A stretch of DNA of 6,291 nucleotides from Candidatus Altimarinota bacterium (GCA_029939035.1 JAOZTS010000067.1:1-6291), one strand, 5' to 3'; positions 1-5,696 are shown, counted from the first letter of the stretch. The notes: generated from the sequence alone by a model not told the origin. A program made the numbers and translations.

Positions 1-109
1 CTTTTCGGAAGATTTTTTCTTTTTCAAAGGCTTGCTTTTTAATTTTAAGCGGAAGCGATTTAAAAGCTTTTTCAAAATTCGGTGAATAATAAATACTTTT
101 TATTTTCAT
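1..109 (-). CDS. RelE/ParE-type toxin, 5' part only (cut by window edge)
   Basis: Reading the minus strand from the ATG at 109 gives 36 open codons up to the window edge, beginning MKIKSIYYSPNFEKAFKSL and continuing into a Lys/Glu-rich helix ending KEKIFRK. The pattern of a short beta strand, then 'SPNFEKAFKSLP', then a basic helix is the usual N-terminus of RelE/ParE-superfamily toxins. Members of this family are mRNA-cleaving ribosome-dependent nucleases or gyrase poisons, usually about 85-100 residues, so roughly two thirds is missing here. The start ATG shares one base with the stop of the antitoxin (TAATG), the tight coupling typical of type II toxin-antitoxin operons. The catalytic C-terminal residues are not visible, so the target (mRNA or gyrase) and whether the gene is intact cannot be judged. 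Confidence 0.75.
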   Translation of the reverse strand, partial: MKIKSIYYSPNFEKAFKSLPLKIKKQAFEKEKIFRK

Positions 110-384
110 TACATCAGATCAGAAAGTGATTTAAGTTTTTTTAATTTGTTATTCTTTTTGGCTAACTCGTAATCTTCAATGGCTTTTAATGCTAGACTCA
201 TTTCGTATTCTTCTTTGGATTCAGCAAGCTCTTCATATGCTTTTAGGGAAAGTACTACTACTTCAGGTTTATTGTTATTGAGGACAAATAGAGGCTCCTG
301 CGTGTCCATTACTTCGTTAAATAGAGCTCTATAATTTTGCTGAATGTCCGCTGATGAAGCTGTTTTTGGCATATGTTTATACAT
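109..384 (-). CDS. Phd/YefM-family antitoxin
   Basis: This 91-residue protein has the layout of a Phd/YefM antitoxin. An N-terminal DNA-binding part (residues 5-50) contains 'PKTASSADIQQNYRALFNEV', then 'EPLFVLNNNKPEVVVLSLKAYEEL', the characteristic strand-turn-strand and helix. It is followed by a charged helical tail (about 52-91), rich in Lys and Glu, which in this family wraps and neutralises the toxin. It overlaps the downstream toxin gene by one base. Two starts are possible: ATG at 384, or ATG at 372, which would begin MPKTASS as many family members do. Neither has a Shine-Dalgarno sequence. The family normally represses its own operon. Here two copies of TATAAACATAT and an AT palindrome lie around the promoter and start (371-417), plausible binding sites. 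The role (stabilising the locus, or stress or phage response) is inferred from the family only. Confidence 0.85.
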   Translation of the reverse strand: MYKHMPKTASSADIQQNYRALFNEVMDTQEPLFVLNNNKPEVVVLSLKAYEELAESKEEYEMSLALKAIEDYELAKKNNKLKKLKSLSDLM

Positions 385-417
385 GTTTTTTATATATAAT
401 TATATAATATGTTTATA
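371..417 (-). promoter_or_regulatory. Candidate autoregulatory operator: two 11-bp direct repeats flanking a palindrome
   Basis: The 11-mer TATAAACATAT (minus strand) occurs exactly twice, at 417-407 and 381-371, with start points 36 bp apart. Between them is a perfect 14-bp palindrome TATATAATTATATA at 393-406. One copy overlaps the -10 element and the other lies over the first codons of the antitoxin. Phd/YefM antitoxins bind repeats at this location in their own promoters, so an operator is a reasonable inference. The very AT-rich composition makes chance repeats more likely. Confidence 0.4.
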
Positions 418-445
418 TGATATATTATATAACTTTTTCGGTCAA
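417..445 (-). promoter_or_regulatory. Probable sigma70-type promoter of the toxin-antitoxin operon
   Basis: On the minus strand TTGACC (445-440) is followed by a 17-bp spacer and TATCAT (422-417). A second -10-like TATAAT lies within the spacer at 429-424 but at poor spacing. Transcription would start near 410, giving a leader of about 25 nt before the ATG at 384. Confidence 0.5.
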
Positions 446-452
446 TGCATGG

Positions 453-486
453 AGCCTCACCAAGGACAGGTGCCGATAGTGAGGCT
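453..486. other. Unassigned hairpin (8-bp perfect stem, 18-nt loop)
   Basis: AGCCTCAC (453-460) pairs perfectly with GTGAGGCT (479-486). On the plus strand it is followed within a few bases by CTTTTT, so it could terminate plus-strand transcription, but no plus-strand gene is visible. On the minus strand there is no T tract. The loop contains CACC/GGTG (458-461 with 469-472), which would compete with the outer stem. The right arm shares the 10-mer AGTGAGGCTT with the SLH-cluster terminator at 650-659. It may be an old duplicated terminator or the foot of a mobile or repeat element. Confidence 0.35.
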
Positions 487-623
487 TAGCTTTTTGTGAA
501 GGGAAGTGGGGTCAGCTCATTCATTTCTCTGTTCGCTGTTCTTGCCCTGCACAATTTCTATGACGCAGGTACTTTTTACCAAAAGAAGATTAAATTTTTG
601 TTAAATAATCTTAAAGAATTTCT

Positions 624-657
624 AAAAAAAAGCCCCACTTAGGTTTCTGAGTGAGGC
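624..657 (-). terminator. Rho-independent terminator ending the SLH cluster
   Basis: On the minus strand GCCTCACT (657-650) pairs with AGTGGGGC (639-632) with a single T·G wobble. It is followed at once by eight T residues (631-624). It starts about 20 bp beyond the TAG stop of the 671-residue SLH gene. On the plus strand the hairpin is also followed by a T-rich run (TTTGATTGTTTTTT), so it may work in both directions. Confidence 0.85.
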
Positions 658-677
658 TTTGATTGTTTTTTCGTGTT

Positions 678-2693
678 CTACACTACTTCCTCTTCCTCTA
701 GAATTTCTTCAATGATTTCTGCTATTAGATATTCATAGAAGATGTTGTAAAGCATTACAGTTGCTTCAGCTCGTGTAATGTCGTCTGTAGCTCCGAAACA
801 TCTGCTTTCGCCACACTTAAATCCGTGAGTGAATCCCATATTAGCTGCTGTAGTTACATAAGGTGTATACCAATCTTCTTCCAGATCGCTGTATGCAGTT
901 GTTATTGCACCATCCATCCATCCGTCGATTACATCTCTGATTTCTTCGTCATCTACTATGAAATAGTACGCTTCTAGAGCTAATTTTGTGAATTCTGCTC
1001 TTGTAATGTTGTTTCCAGGTCCATAAGTTCCGTCACCGTAACCGTGGATCATGTCTAAAGCTTTCATATTTGAAACATATCCCGCAAACCATATATCTGT
1101 TGGCACATCTGGAAATGGTGCTAATTCTGGTGCTTCTGGCTCATCATAACCAAGCAGTCTATACAATAGCGCTGCTGCTTCTGCTCTATTCAAGAATCCA
1201 TTTGGAGTAAATGTTCCGTCCGGATTGCCATACGCAATCCCTTCTGCTGCCATTCCATTAACTTCAGCTTCTGCCCAGTGTTCTGCAATGTCTGAGAAAG
1301 CTGGTGCTTCTTCTGGCATTTCTTCGTCAACTGGCTCTTCAACCACTTCTTCTGCAACCTCTTCAGCTACTGACTCGTCCTCAACCACTTCTTCAGCTGT
1401 TGTTTCATCCACGACAGCTCCTGCTTCAACTGTGATTGATAGTGTTTCTGTGACTGCGCCCCAATTTCCGTTGTCATCTACCGGTCTAAGGTAATAGTTT
1501 ACTATATCTCCTTCAACTACGTCTTCATCTGTGTAAGTTTCAACTGTTCCGTTGCTTTGTGCAGTAATTACCTGTGCGACTATTGAACTTGGCTCTACTC
1601 CTTCACCTTTTGATCTAATTACCTGTATTTTTTCTAAATCTTGGTTCGTTGGATCTGTCCAAGTCAGGACAACGTGCAAATCTTCATCAACTTCTACTGC
1701 AAAATCTGCAGGCATGAATGGTCCCTCATCGTCTCCACCACCTCCTCCAGCAATTGTGTCAGCGCTTACTGCTGTGTCTTGTTCGATGTCTGCGCTTGTA
1801 GAAGTTTGTGTTGTGATTGTATATGTACCGGTTGCTCCTGTTGCGAATGGCGTAATAATTCCTGTATCTATCGTGAAACTTACTGCTCCTGTATAGGCTG
1901 TCGCTCCTCCTCCTCTGGTAAATGTAAGATCTTGTCCTGAAACTCCTACCGTCAATGTTCCATCAATGCCTGTAAGATTTGTACCATTAACTGCACCGCT
2001 TACGTCAAATCCTGCTGGATAAGTAACAACAATTAAACCATCAGCTGGAATTTCAGCGGTTGTTGTAAATGTAACTGTATTCGCAGTTTCTGATCCAAGA
2101 GCTAGTGATCCCGGCTCTACGTTTGTTGATGTTAAATCACCAACTAATACTGCTAAATCGATTACATCAGTTGTTACTTGTGGAGTTCCTGATGAAGTAG
2201 TCACGTTATCAACTAATATTAGAGGATTTGCACCTGGTGCAGCTTGGGCATAAATGGTTTCGACTTTCAAGCCCTGGAGAATAATTGTTTGACCTGGTGC
2301 TGCACATGTTCCTCCCGATACTACAACGTCGGCATAAGTGCTATCACCTGCGTATGTCACGCTATCAATTGTGGTATAACCACATGTTCCTGCTCCTAGA
2401 GATAGACTCCCTGCAACAACTGTATCATCCAATACTACTGCTGAATAATTCGTAGGATTGATAAGTACTCTAAGCGTTTCTGGATTATTCGTGAAATCAT
2501 CTCCACCTACATCTGTAAGTGTAATATCTGGCAATGATATAGAAGCGTCTCCCACATTCGGTAGTGGTCCTCCTGGATTACCACCTGAAACTGTATAGTC
2601 GTCGATTGCTGCAAAACTCGTTGCTGCAGTTAAACCCGAAAGTAAAACTACTATGAGTAGCCTCGACAGGTTTTTTAGTAAGAAATTTTTCAT
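678..2693 (-). CDS. Secreted S-layer-type protein: beta-rich head, FnIII-like module, three SLH repeats (671 aa)
   Basis: This is probably a cell-surface protein held to the envelope by its SLH triplet. A signal peptide (residues 1-28, basic MKNFLLKNL, hydrophobic core, then SFA) is followed by a head of about 285 residues. The head is rich in Thr, Val, Gly and Ser and looks like two beta-sandwich lobes (about 50-182 and 185-313). The first lobe holds Cys104 and Cys130, a possible disulfide. A GGGGG hinge (316-320) leads to an FnIII-like module (328-426; VVLTWTDPTN, LEKIQVIR, YYLRPVDDNGNWG) and an acidic Glu/Val linker (427-463). The SLH repeats are at 466-515 (NRAEA), 528-578 (TRAEF) and 603-653 (TRAEA), and the protein ends in an acidic tail, EEILEEEEVV. 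In the family, SLH triplets bind secondary cell-wall polysaccharide through the (T/S)RAE motif. It is the last gene of the cluster, with its own promoter and terminator. What the head binds is unknown; no enzyme motif is visible. Confidence 0.9.
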   Translation of the reverse strand: MKNFLLKNLSRLLIVVLLSGLTAATSFAAIDDYTVSGGNPGGPLPNVGDASISLPDITLTDVGGDDFTNNPETLRVLINPTNYSAVVLDDTVVAGSLSLGAGTCGYTTIDSVTYAGDSTYADVVVSGGTCAAPGQTIILQGLKVETIYAQAAPGANPLILVDNVTTSSGTPQVTTDVIDLAVLVGDLTSTNVEPGSLALGSETANTVTFTTTAEIPADGLIVVTYPAGFDVSGAVNGTNLTGIDGTLTVGVSGQDLTFTRGGGATAYTGAVSFTIDTGIITPFATGATGTYTITTQTSTSADIEQDTAVSADTIAGGGGGDDEGPFMPADFAVEVDEDLHVVLTWTDPTNQDLEKIQVIRSKGEGVEPSSIVAQVITAQSNGTVETYTDEDVVEGDIVNYYLRPVDDNGNWGAVTETLSITVEAGAVVDETTAEEVVEDESVAEEVAEEVVEEPVDEEMPEEAPAFSDIAEHWAEAEVNGMAAEGIAYGNPDGTFTPNGFLNRAEAAALLYRLLGYDEPEAPELAPFPDVPTDIWFAGYVSNMKALDMIHGYGDGTYGPGNNITRAEFTKLALEAYYFIVDDEEIRDVIDGWMDGAITTAYSDLEEDWYTPYVTTAANMGFTHGFKCGESRCFGATDDITRAEATVMLYNIFYEYLIAEIIEEILEEEEVV

Positions 2694-2720
2694 ATTTTTA
2701 GGTTATGAGTATATGGAAAT

Positions 2721-2749
2721 ATAGTACTTAAAGAAGCGTTTTCCTACAA
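2721..2749 (-). promoter_or_regulatory. Probable promoter of the 671-residue SLH gene
   Basis: On the minus strand TTGTAG (2749-2744) is followed by a 17-bp spacer and TACTAT (2726-2721). The same arrangement with the same TTTAAGTACTAT context precedes the neighbouring 414-residue gene, which supports both calls. The predicted start near 2714 gives a leader of about 20 nt. No Shine-Dalgarno sequence lies before the ATG at 2693 (upstream text ends ACCTAAAAAT). Confidence 0.6.
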
Positions 2750-2769
2750 CTTTCTAGGGTAAAAGTTGT
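2746..2769. promoter_or_regulatory. Inverted repeat overlapping the -35 of the 671-residue SLH gene
   Basis: ACAACTTT (2746-2753) and AAAGTTGT (2762-2769) form a perfect 8-bp inverted repeat with an 8-bp spacer. The first arm covers most of the -35 hexamer (2744-2749), where a bound repressor would block RNA polymerase. No T tract follows on either strand, so it is not a terminator. No regulator gene is visible in the window. Confidence 0.4.
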
Positions 2770-2788
2770 TGACATATTTTGAATATAT

Positions 2789-2819
2789 AAAAAAACCCCA
2801 CCTGGTTAAAGGCGGGGTT
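2789..2819 (-). terminator. Rho-independent terminator after the 414-residue SLH gene
   Basis: On the minus strand AACCCCGCC (2819-2811) pairs with GGTGGGGTT (2802-2794), nine pairs with one G·T wobble and an 8-nt loop. It runs straight into seven T residues (2795-2789). It lies about 20 bp after the TAG stop. It should separate most transcription of this gene from the next SLH gene, which has its own promoter downstream of the hairpin. Confidence 0.88.
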
Positions 2820-2839
2820 CAATTTTTCAACTTTTTTGA

Positions 2840-4084
2840 CTATACAACTTCCTCTTCAACAACTTCTTCCTCTACCACTTCCTCTTCGACTACGTCCTCT
2901 TCAACAACTTCTTCCGCTGTTAAAACTTCAATAAAAACGTTGTTTAGTATTACTGCTGCTTCTGCTCGAGTGATTTCATTTGCAGCTCCGAAACATCTTC
3001 CAAGACCGCAAGCATATCCACTTGTGAATCCCATTTCACCAGCTGTTGTAACGTATGGTGTATACCAACTTTCTTGTAAATCGTTGAACATAGTTGTTGT
3101 TTCACCTTCCATTAATTCGTCTATTTCTAGTCTGATTTCTTCGTCATCAACAACATAATAGTAAACTTCTAGTGCCAATTTTGTGAATTCTGCACGAGAG
3201 ATTACATTTGCAGGCCCATATGTTCCATCACCGTAACCGTGAATCATTTCCATAGCTTTCATGTTTGAAACATATCCAGCGTACCATGCACCTGCATCTA
3301 CGTCTGGGAATGGATTTTCTTCTGGTACTGTTGGCTCATCAAACCCAAGAACTCTGTAAAGAACTGCAGCTGCTTCTGCTCTATCTAGATCTTCGTCTGG
3401 ACCAAATGTCCCGTCTGGATTTCCTGTTAGGATTCCTTCTGCAGCCAATGCTCCTATTTCTGCAACTGCCCAGTGGTCTGCGATGTCTGAGAATCCAGAT
3501 GCTTCTATCATTTCTTCAACAGCTTCCTCGGCTGCTGCCTCTTCCATAGCCTCAACACATTCTGTGTCGTCTTCTTCACATACGACTTCTTCTTCCACCA
3601 CTTCTTCCTCTCCTCCTTCTAATACTTCTCCTGTTTCTTCGTCAGTAACCATTTCATCTGCTCCAACTGTTACTGTTACTGTATGAATTTCAGTTACATA
3701 TCCAAAGTCAGAATTTATATTTACCGGTCTTAGCTGATAGTTAACAACGTCACCTTCTGCAACGTCTGTATCAGTATAAGTTTCAGCTGTTCCTCCACTT
3801 GGTGCAGAAATTATTACTGCAACCACTTCTGTAGGGTCAACTCCCTCACCTACCGATCTGAACACTTGGATTTTCTCCAATTGTTGATCTGTTGGATCTT
3901 CCCAAGCAAGAACAACATGTAAATCTTCATCTACTGTTAGAGTAAAGTTTGCAGGAGCGCTTGGTCCTGGATTTTCCGGATCAGCAACCTCTGTTTGTAT
4001 CGCAAACACAGAAGTCGATAGTAGTGCAAGGATTGTACCTGCCACTAACATCGTCCAGAGTTTTTTGATTAACGAGTTTTTCAT
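2840..4084 (-). CDS. Secreted headless SLH protein: FnIII-like module, three SLH repeats, Glu/Val tail (414 aa)
   Basis: This is the shortest of the three SLH paralogues. The signal peptide (1-28, MKNSLIKKLW, hydrophobic core, SVFA) leads almost directly into the FnIII-like module (44-142; VVLAWEDPTD, LEKIQVFR, YQLRPVN). By hand alignment the module matches the 671-residue neighbour at about 63 of 99 positions. The acidic linker (143-196) contains EEEVV units and a Cys pair, C169 and C176. SLH repeats are at 198-247 (DRAEA), 260-310 (SRAEF) and 334-386 (TRAEA), with a Cys-x4-Cys at 359/364. The protein ends in a 24-residue Glu/Val repeat running up to the stop. Without a head it could be a spacer or basic lattice subunit, or a deletion derivative of a longer paralogue; both are inferences. 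It has its own promoter (4122-4150) and terminator. Read-through from the upstream SLH gene is also possible because no terminator lies between them. No Shine-Dalgarno sequence is seen. Confidence 0.9.
   Translation of the reverse strand: MKNSLIKKLWTMLVAGTILALLSTSVFAIQTEVADPENPGPSAPANFTLTVDEDLHVVLAWEDPTDQQLEKIQVFRSVGEGVDPTEVVAVIISAPSGGTAETYTDTDVAEGDVVNYQLRPVNINSDFGYVTEIHTVTVTVGADEMVTDEETGEVLEGGEEEVVEEEVVCEEDDTECVEAMEEAAAEEAVEEMIEASGFSDIADHWAVAEIGALAAEGILTGNPDGTFGPDEDLDRAEAAAVLYRVLGFDEPTVPEENPFPDVDAGAWYAGYVSNMKAMEMIHGYGDGTYGPANVISRAEFTKLALEVYYYVVDDEEIRLEIDELMEGETTTMFNDLQESWYTPYVTTAGEMGFTSGYACGLGRCFGAANEITRAEAAVILNNVFIEVLTAEEVVEEDVVEEEVVEEEVVEEEVV
2843..2914 (-). repeat. 15-bp tandem repeat coding for the (EE[E/D]VV)n tail
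   Basis: The last 24 codons of the 414-residue gene are one four-residue EEVV unit and four five-residue units (EEDVV, then EEEVV three times). The repeat ends exactly at the stop codon. The units are similar but not identical in DNA because Glu and Val codons vary. The same pentapeptide occurs in the linkers of this protein and of the 501-residue paralogue. Confidence 0.8.
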
Positions 4085-4109
4085 GTTTTATGTGTTAAAA
4101 TAATAAGCT

Positions 4110-4127
4110 TACTATTCATGAATAGTA
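4110..4127. promoter_or_regulatory. Perfect 18-bp palindrome over the -10 and start point
   Basis: TACTATTCATGAATAGTA is its own reverse complement. Its first arm on the minus strand is the -10 hexamer TACTAT, and the rest covers the predicted transcription start. It could be an operator for a dimeric regulator. The other SLH promoter has only a short related symmetry here (TATAT-TTCC-ATATA at 2723-2710), so a shared regulator is uncertain. Confidence 0.5.
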
Positions 4128-4150
4128 CTTAAAACACTCTATATATACAA
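4122..4150 (-). promoter_or_regulatory. Probable promoter of the 414-residue SLH gene
   Basis: On the minus strand TTGTAT (4150-4145) is followed by a 17-bp spacer and TACTAT (4127-4122). It shares hexamers, spacing and the TTTAAG lead-in to the -10 with the promoter of the 671-residue gene. The predicted start is near 4115, giving a leader of about 30 nt. Confidence 0.6.
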
Positions 4151-4180
4151 ACTTACTTGACAAAAACGATTGACAGATCT

Positions 4181-5686
4181 CTAGAATATGAAAAGGTTGT
4201 CTAAAATGACTACTGCCTCAGCACGAGAGATGTTGTTTGTTGCTCCGAAACATCTACCCGGATCACATGCATATCCGCTTACAAATTCCATTTCTGCGGC
4301 TGTTGTGACATATGGTGTATACCAGTCATCTTCTAGATCTCGGAATATAGTTGTCTTTTCCCCCTCCATTAATGCGTCTATTTCTGCACGAATTTCTTCG
4401 TCCCCTGTCACGTAATAGTAAACTTCTAAGGCTAGTTTTATGAATTCTGCCCGAGAAATATTGTCTGCCGGTTTGTATGTTCCATCTGAGTACCCGTGGA
4501 TCATTTCTAACGCCTTCATATTCGAAACATATCCTGCATACCATGAGTTCGCCGGAACGTCTGAAAATGGATCTTCTGCTGGCTCGGTAGGTTCATCAAA
4601 TCCGAGTACTCGATATAGCACTGCAGATGCTTCTGCTCTATTTAGATTTCCATCCGGATTGAATGAAATCTCATTTACTCCTGTGACTATTCCTTCTTCA
4701 GCTAATTTTAGTATTTCTGCAGACGCCCAGTGCTCATCAATGTCTTCAAAAGGATTTTCAAAAATTGTTTCTTCTATCACCTCTTCTTCTGCTGGTTCTT
4801 CCACTACTTCCTCTTCAACAACTTCTTCTTCTACAACCTCCTCTTCTACTGGCTCTTCTTCTACAACTAGCTCATCCATTGATACCAATGTGTAACTAAC
4901 TTCTTCGGAAACATCTCCAAGGTTTGGTCCGTCTTCTCCTCTCAGCTGGAATTTTATGATGTCTCCTATTTCCAGATCTTCGTCGATGTATTCTTCTTCT
5001 CCGTCTCCTACTTGATCATAGGCCACTCCTGAAACTGGATAAATATTTATTCCTCTCAAGATGTTAATAACGTAAAGATCGAGATCTGTTGGGTCGGTCC
5101 ATGTTAGTTTTACTGATGTATCTGTAAGTTGAGTAATTTCTAAGTTTGTTGGTGCAGCTGGAGGCGTAGAATCTTCGTTTGAGCTGGTGTATATGCTGAT
5201 GTAATTGTCGTTCACGATTGCGTCCGCTGAATCGCTGTATGTAAATGTTAGATACTGCGATACAGATGTTGAATCGTGGAATCCTTCTAGTGAAAGGTTT
5301 CGTATTGTGACTGATTCTTCTACTTCGAAGTCTAGTAAAACAGGAATCACAATAGTTTTGTCACCGTCTTCGAAGGTAACTTCTGGGGTAATGGCGATTT
5401 TCCCATTGTCGACTGCATCTCCGTAAAGGGAAATTTCGTTTGTTGTTCTGGTTGTGTCAAAAATAGCTGATAGAGTGTCAGGTATTTGAATTTTGATACC
5501 GTATGCCGATGTGACGGCAGGAGTTGTAGCATCGTCGGTTACTGTAATTTCGTTAACGACTGTTGATGAGGATTTTTGTGCAATGCTATCGTCATCGTAG
5601 GATGTGATAGTTGGTGCTGCATATGCAATGCTACTGAATAATAATGCGGCACATAGAAAAGATATAAGGCGGAATGAGTACTTCAT
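4181..5686 (-). CDS. Secreted S-layer-type protein: beta head, FnIII-like module, three SLH repeats (501 aa)
   Basis: This is the first SLH gene of the cluster, starting 10 bp after the lipoprotein stop, so the two are probably one transcript. A signal peptide (1-23, ending AYA before AP) is followed by a head (about 25-165) with ITVTDDATT, YGIKIQIPD, TFEDGDKTIVIPV and SVTIRNLSLEGF. From memory it resembles a beta-sandwich domain common in secreted proteins of uncultured bacteria. Then come a PPAAPTNL-type FnIII module (175-268; VKLTWTDPTDLDLYVINILR), a linker with four EEE(P/V)V units (276-295), and SLH repeats at 313-362 (NRAEA), 375-425 (SRAEF) and 449-500 (SRAEA). SLH3 has Cys474-x4-Cys479. 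Unlike its paralogues it stops right after SLH3 with no acidic tail, and its FnIII module is the most diverged of the three. Role: envelope-anchored surface protein; the ligand of the head is unknown. No terminator follows, and no Shine-Dalgarno sequence precedes the ATG. Confidence 0.9.
   Translation of the reverse strand: MKYSFRLISFLCAALLFSSIAYAAPTITSYDDDSIAQKSSSTVVNEITVTDDATTPAVTSAYGIKIQIPDTLSAIFDTTRTTNEISLYGDAVDNGKIAITPEVTFEDGDKTIVIPVLLDFEVEESVTIRNLSLEGFHDSTSVSQYLTFTYSDSADAIVNDNYISIYTSSNEDSTPPAAPTNLEITQLTDTSVKLTWTDPTDLDLYVINILRGINIYPVSGVAYDQVGDGEEEYIDEDLEIGDIIKFQLRGEDGPNLGDVSEEVSYTLVSMDELVVEEEPVEEEVVEEEVVEEEVVEEPAEEEVIEETIFENPFEDIDEHWASAEILKLAEEGIVTGVNEISFNPDGNLNRAEASAVLYRVLGFDEPTEPAEDPFSDVPANSWYAGYVSNMKALEMIHGYSDGTYKPADNISRAEFIKLALEVYYYVTGDEEIRAEIDALMEGEKTTIFRDLEDDWYTPYVTTAAEMEFVSGYACDPGRCFGATNNISRAEAVVILDNLFIF
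4802..4861 (-). repeat. 15-bp tandem repeat coding for the linker (EEE[P/V]V)4
   Basis: Codons 276-295 of the 501-residue gene are four consecutive pentapeptides, EEEPV and then EEEVV three times, each from 15 bp. They are flanked by further Glu/Val/Pro sequence up to about residue 307. They form a negatively charged spacer between the FnIII-like module and the SLH anchor. This is the same unit as the tail repeat of the 414-residue gene. Confidence 0.8.
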
Positions 5687-5696
5687 AATTTTTATG

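Noticed and set aside
445..489. 14-codon plus-strand frame (ATG to TAG) covering the hairpin, as a leader peptide
   Set aside because: There is no ribosome-binding signal and no downstream plus-strand gene to regulate. The length is within chance.
385..677. Riboswitch or structured RNA in the largest intergenic gap
   Set aside because: Apart from the two hairpins described, I see no conserved riboswitch core, tRNA or rRNA pattern. The stretch is upstream of the antitoxin promoter rather than in its leader.
1225..1940. Plus-strand reading frames rich in Ser/Thr/Val opposite the 671-residue gene
   Set aside because: They are antisense to a well-supported gene. Their Ser/Thr richness is the mirror of Glu/Val/Thr codons, and they lack a credible start or family pattern.
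2766..3686. Plus-strand frames with (TSSS)n runs opposite the 414-residue gene
   Set aside because: The runs are simply the reverse complement of the GAA/GTT repeat coding for EEEVV, and one frame starts inside the promoter and terminator region. They are not genes.
4157..4175. Two TTGACA copies on the plus strand, 13 bp apart, as a plus-strand promoter
   Set aside because: No gene on the plus strand follows and no matching -10 with good spacing serves an open frame. They fall just beyond the stop of the 501-residue gene.
2843..4861. CRISPR-like array suggested by regularly spaced short repeats
   Set aside because: The 15-bp units are contiguous, in frame and protein-coding, with no spacers of unique sequence and no cas genes.
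4188..5532. Plus- and minus-strand frames overlapping the 501-residue gene
   Set aside because: They are out of frame or antisense to a gene with a clear signal peptide and SLH repeats. None has a recognisable domain or start signal.
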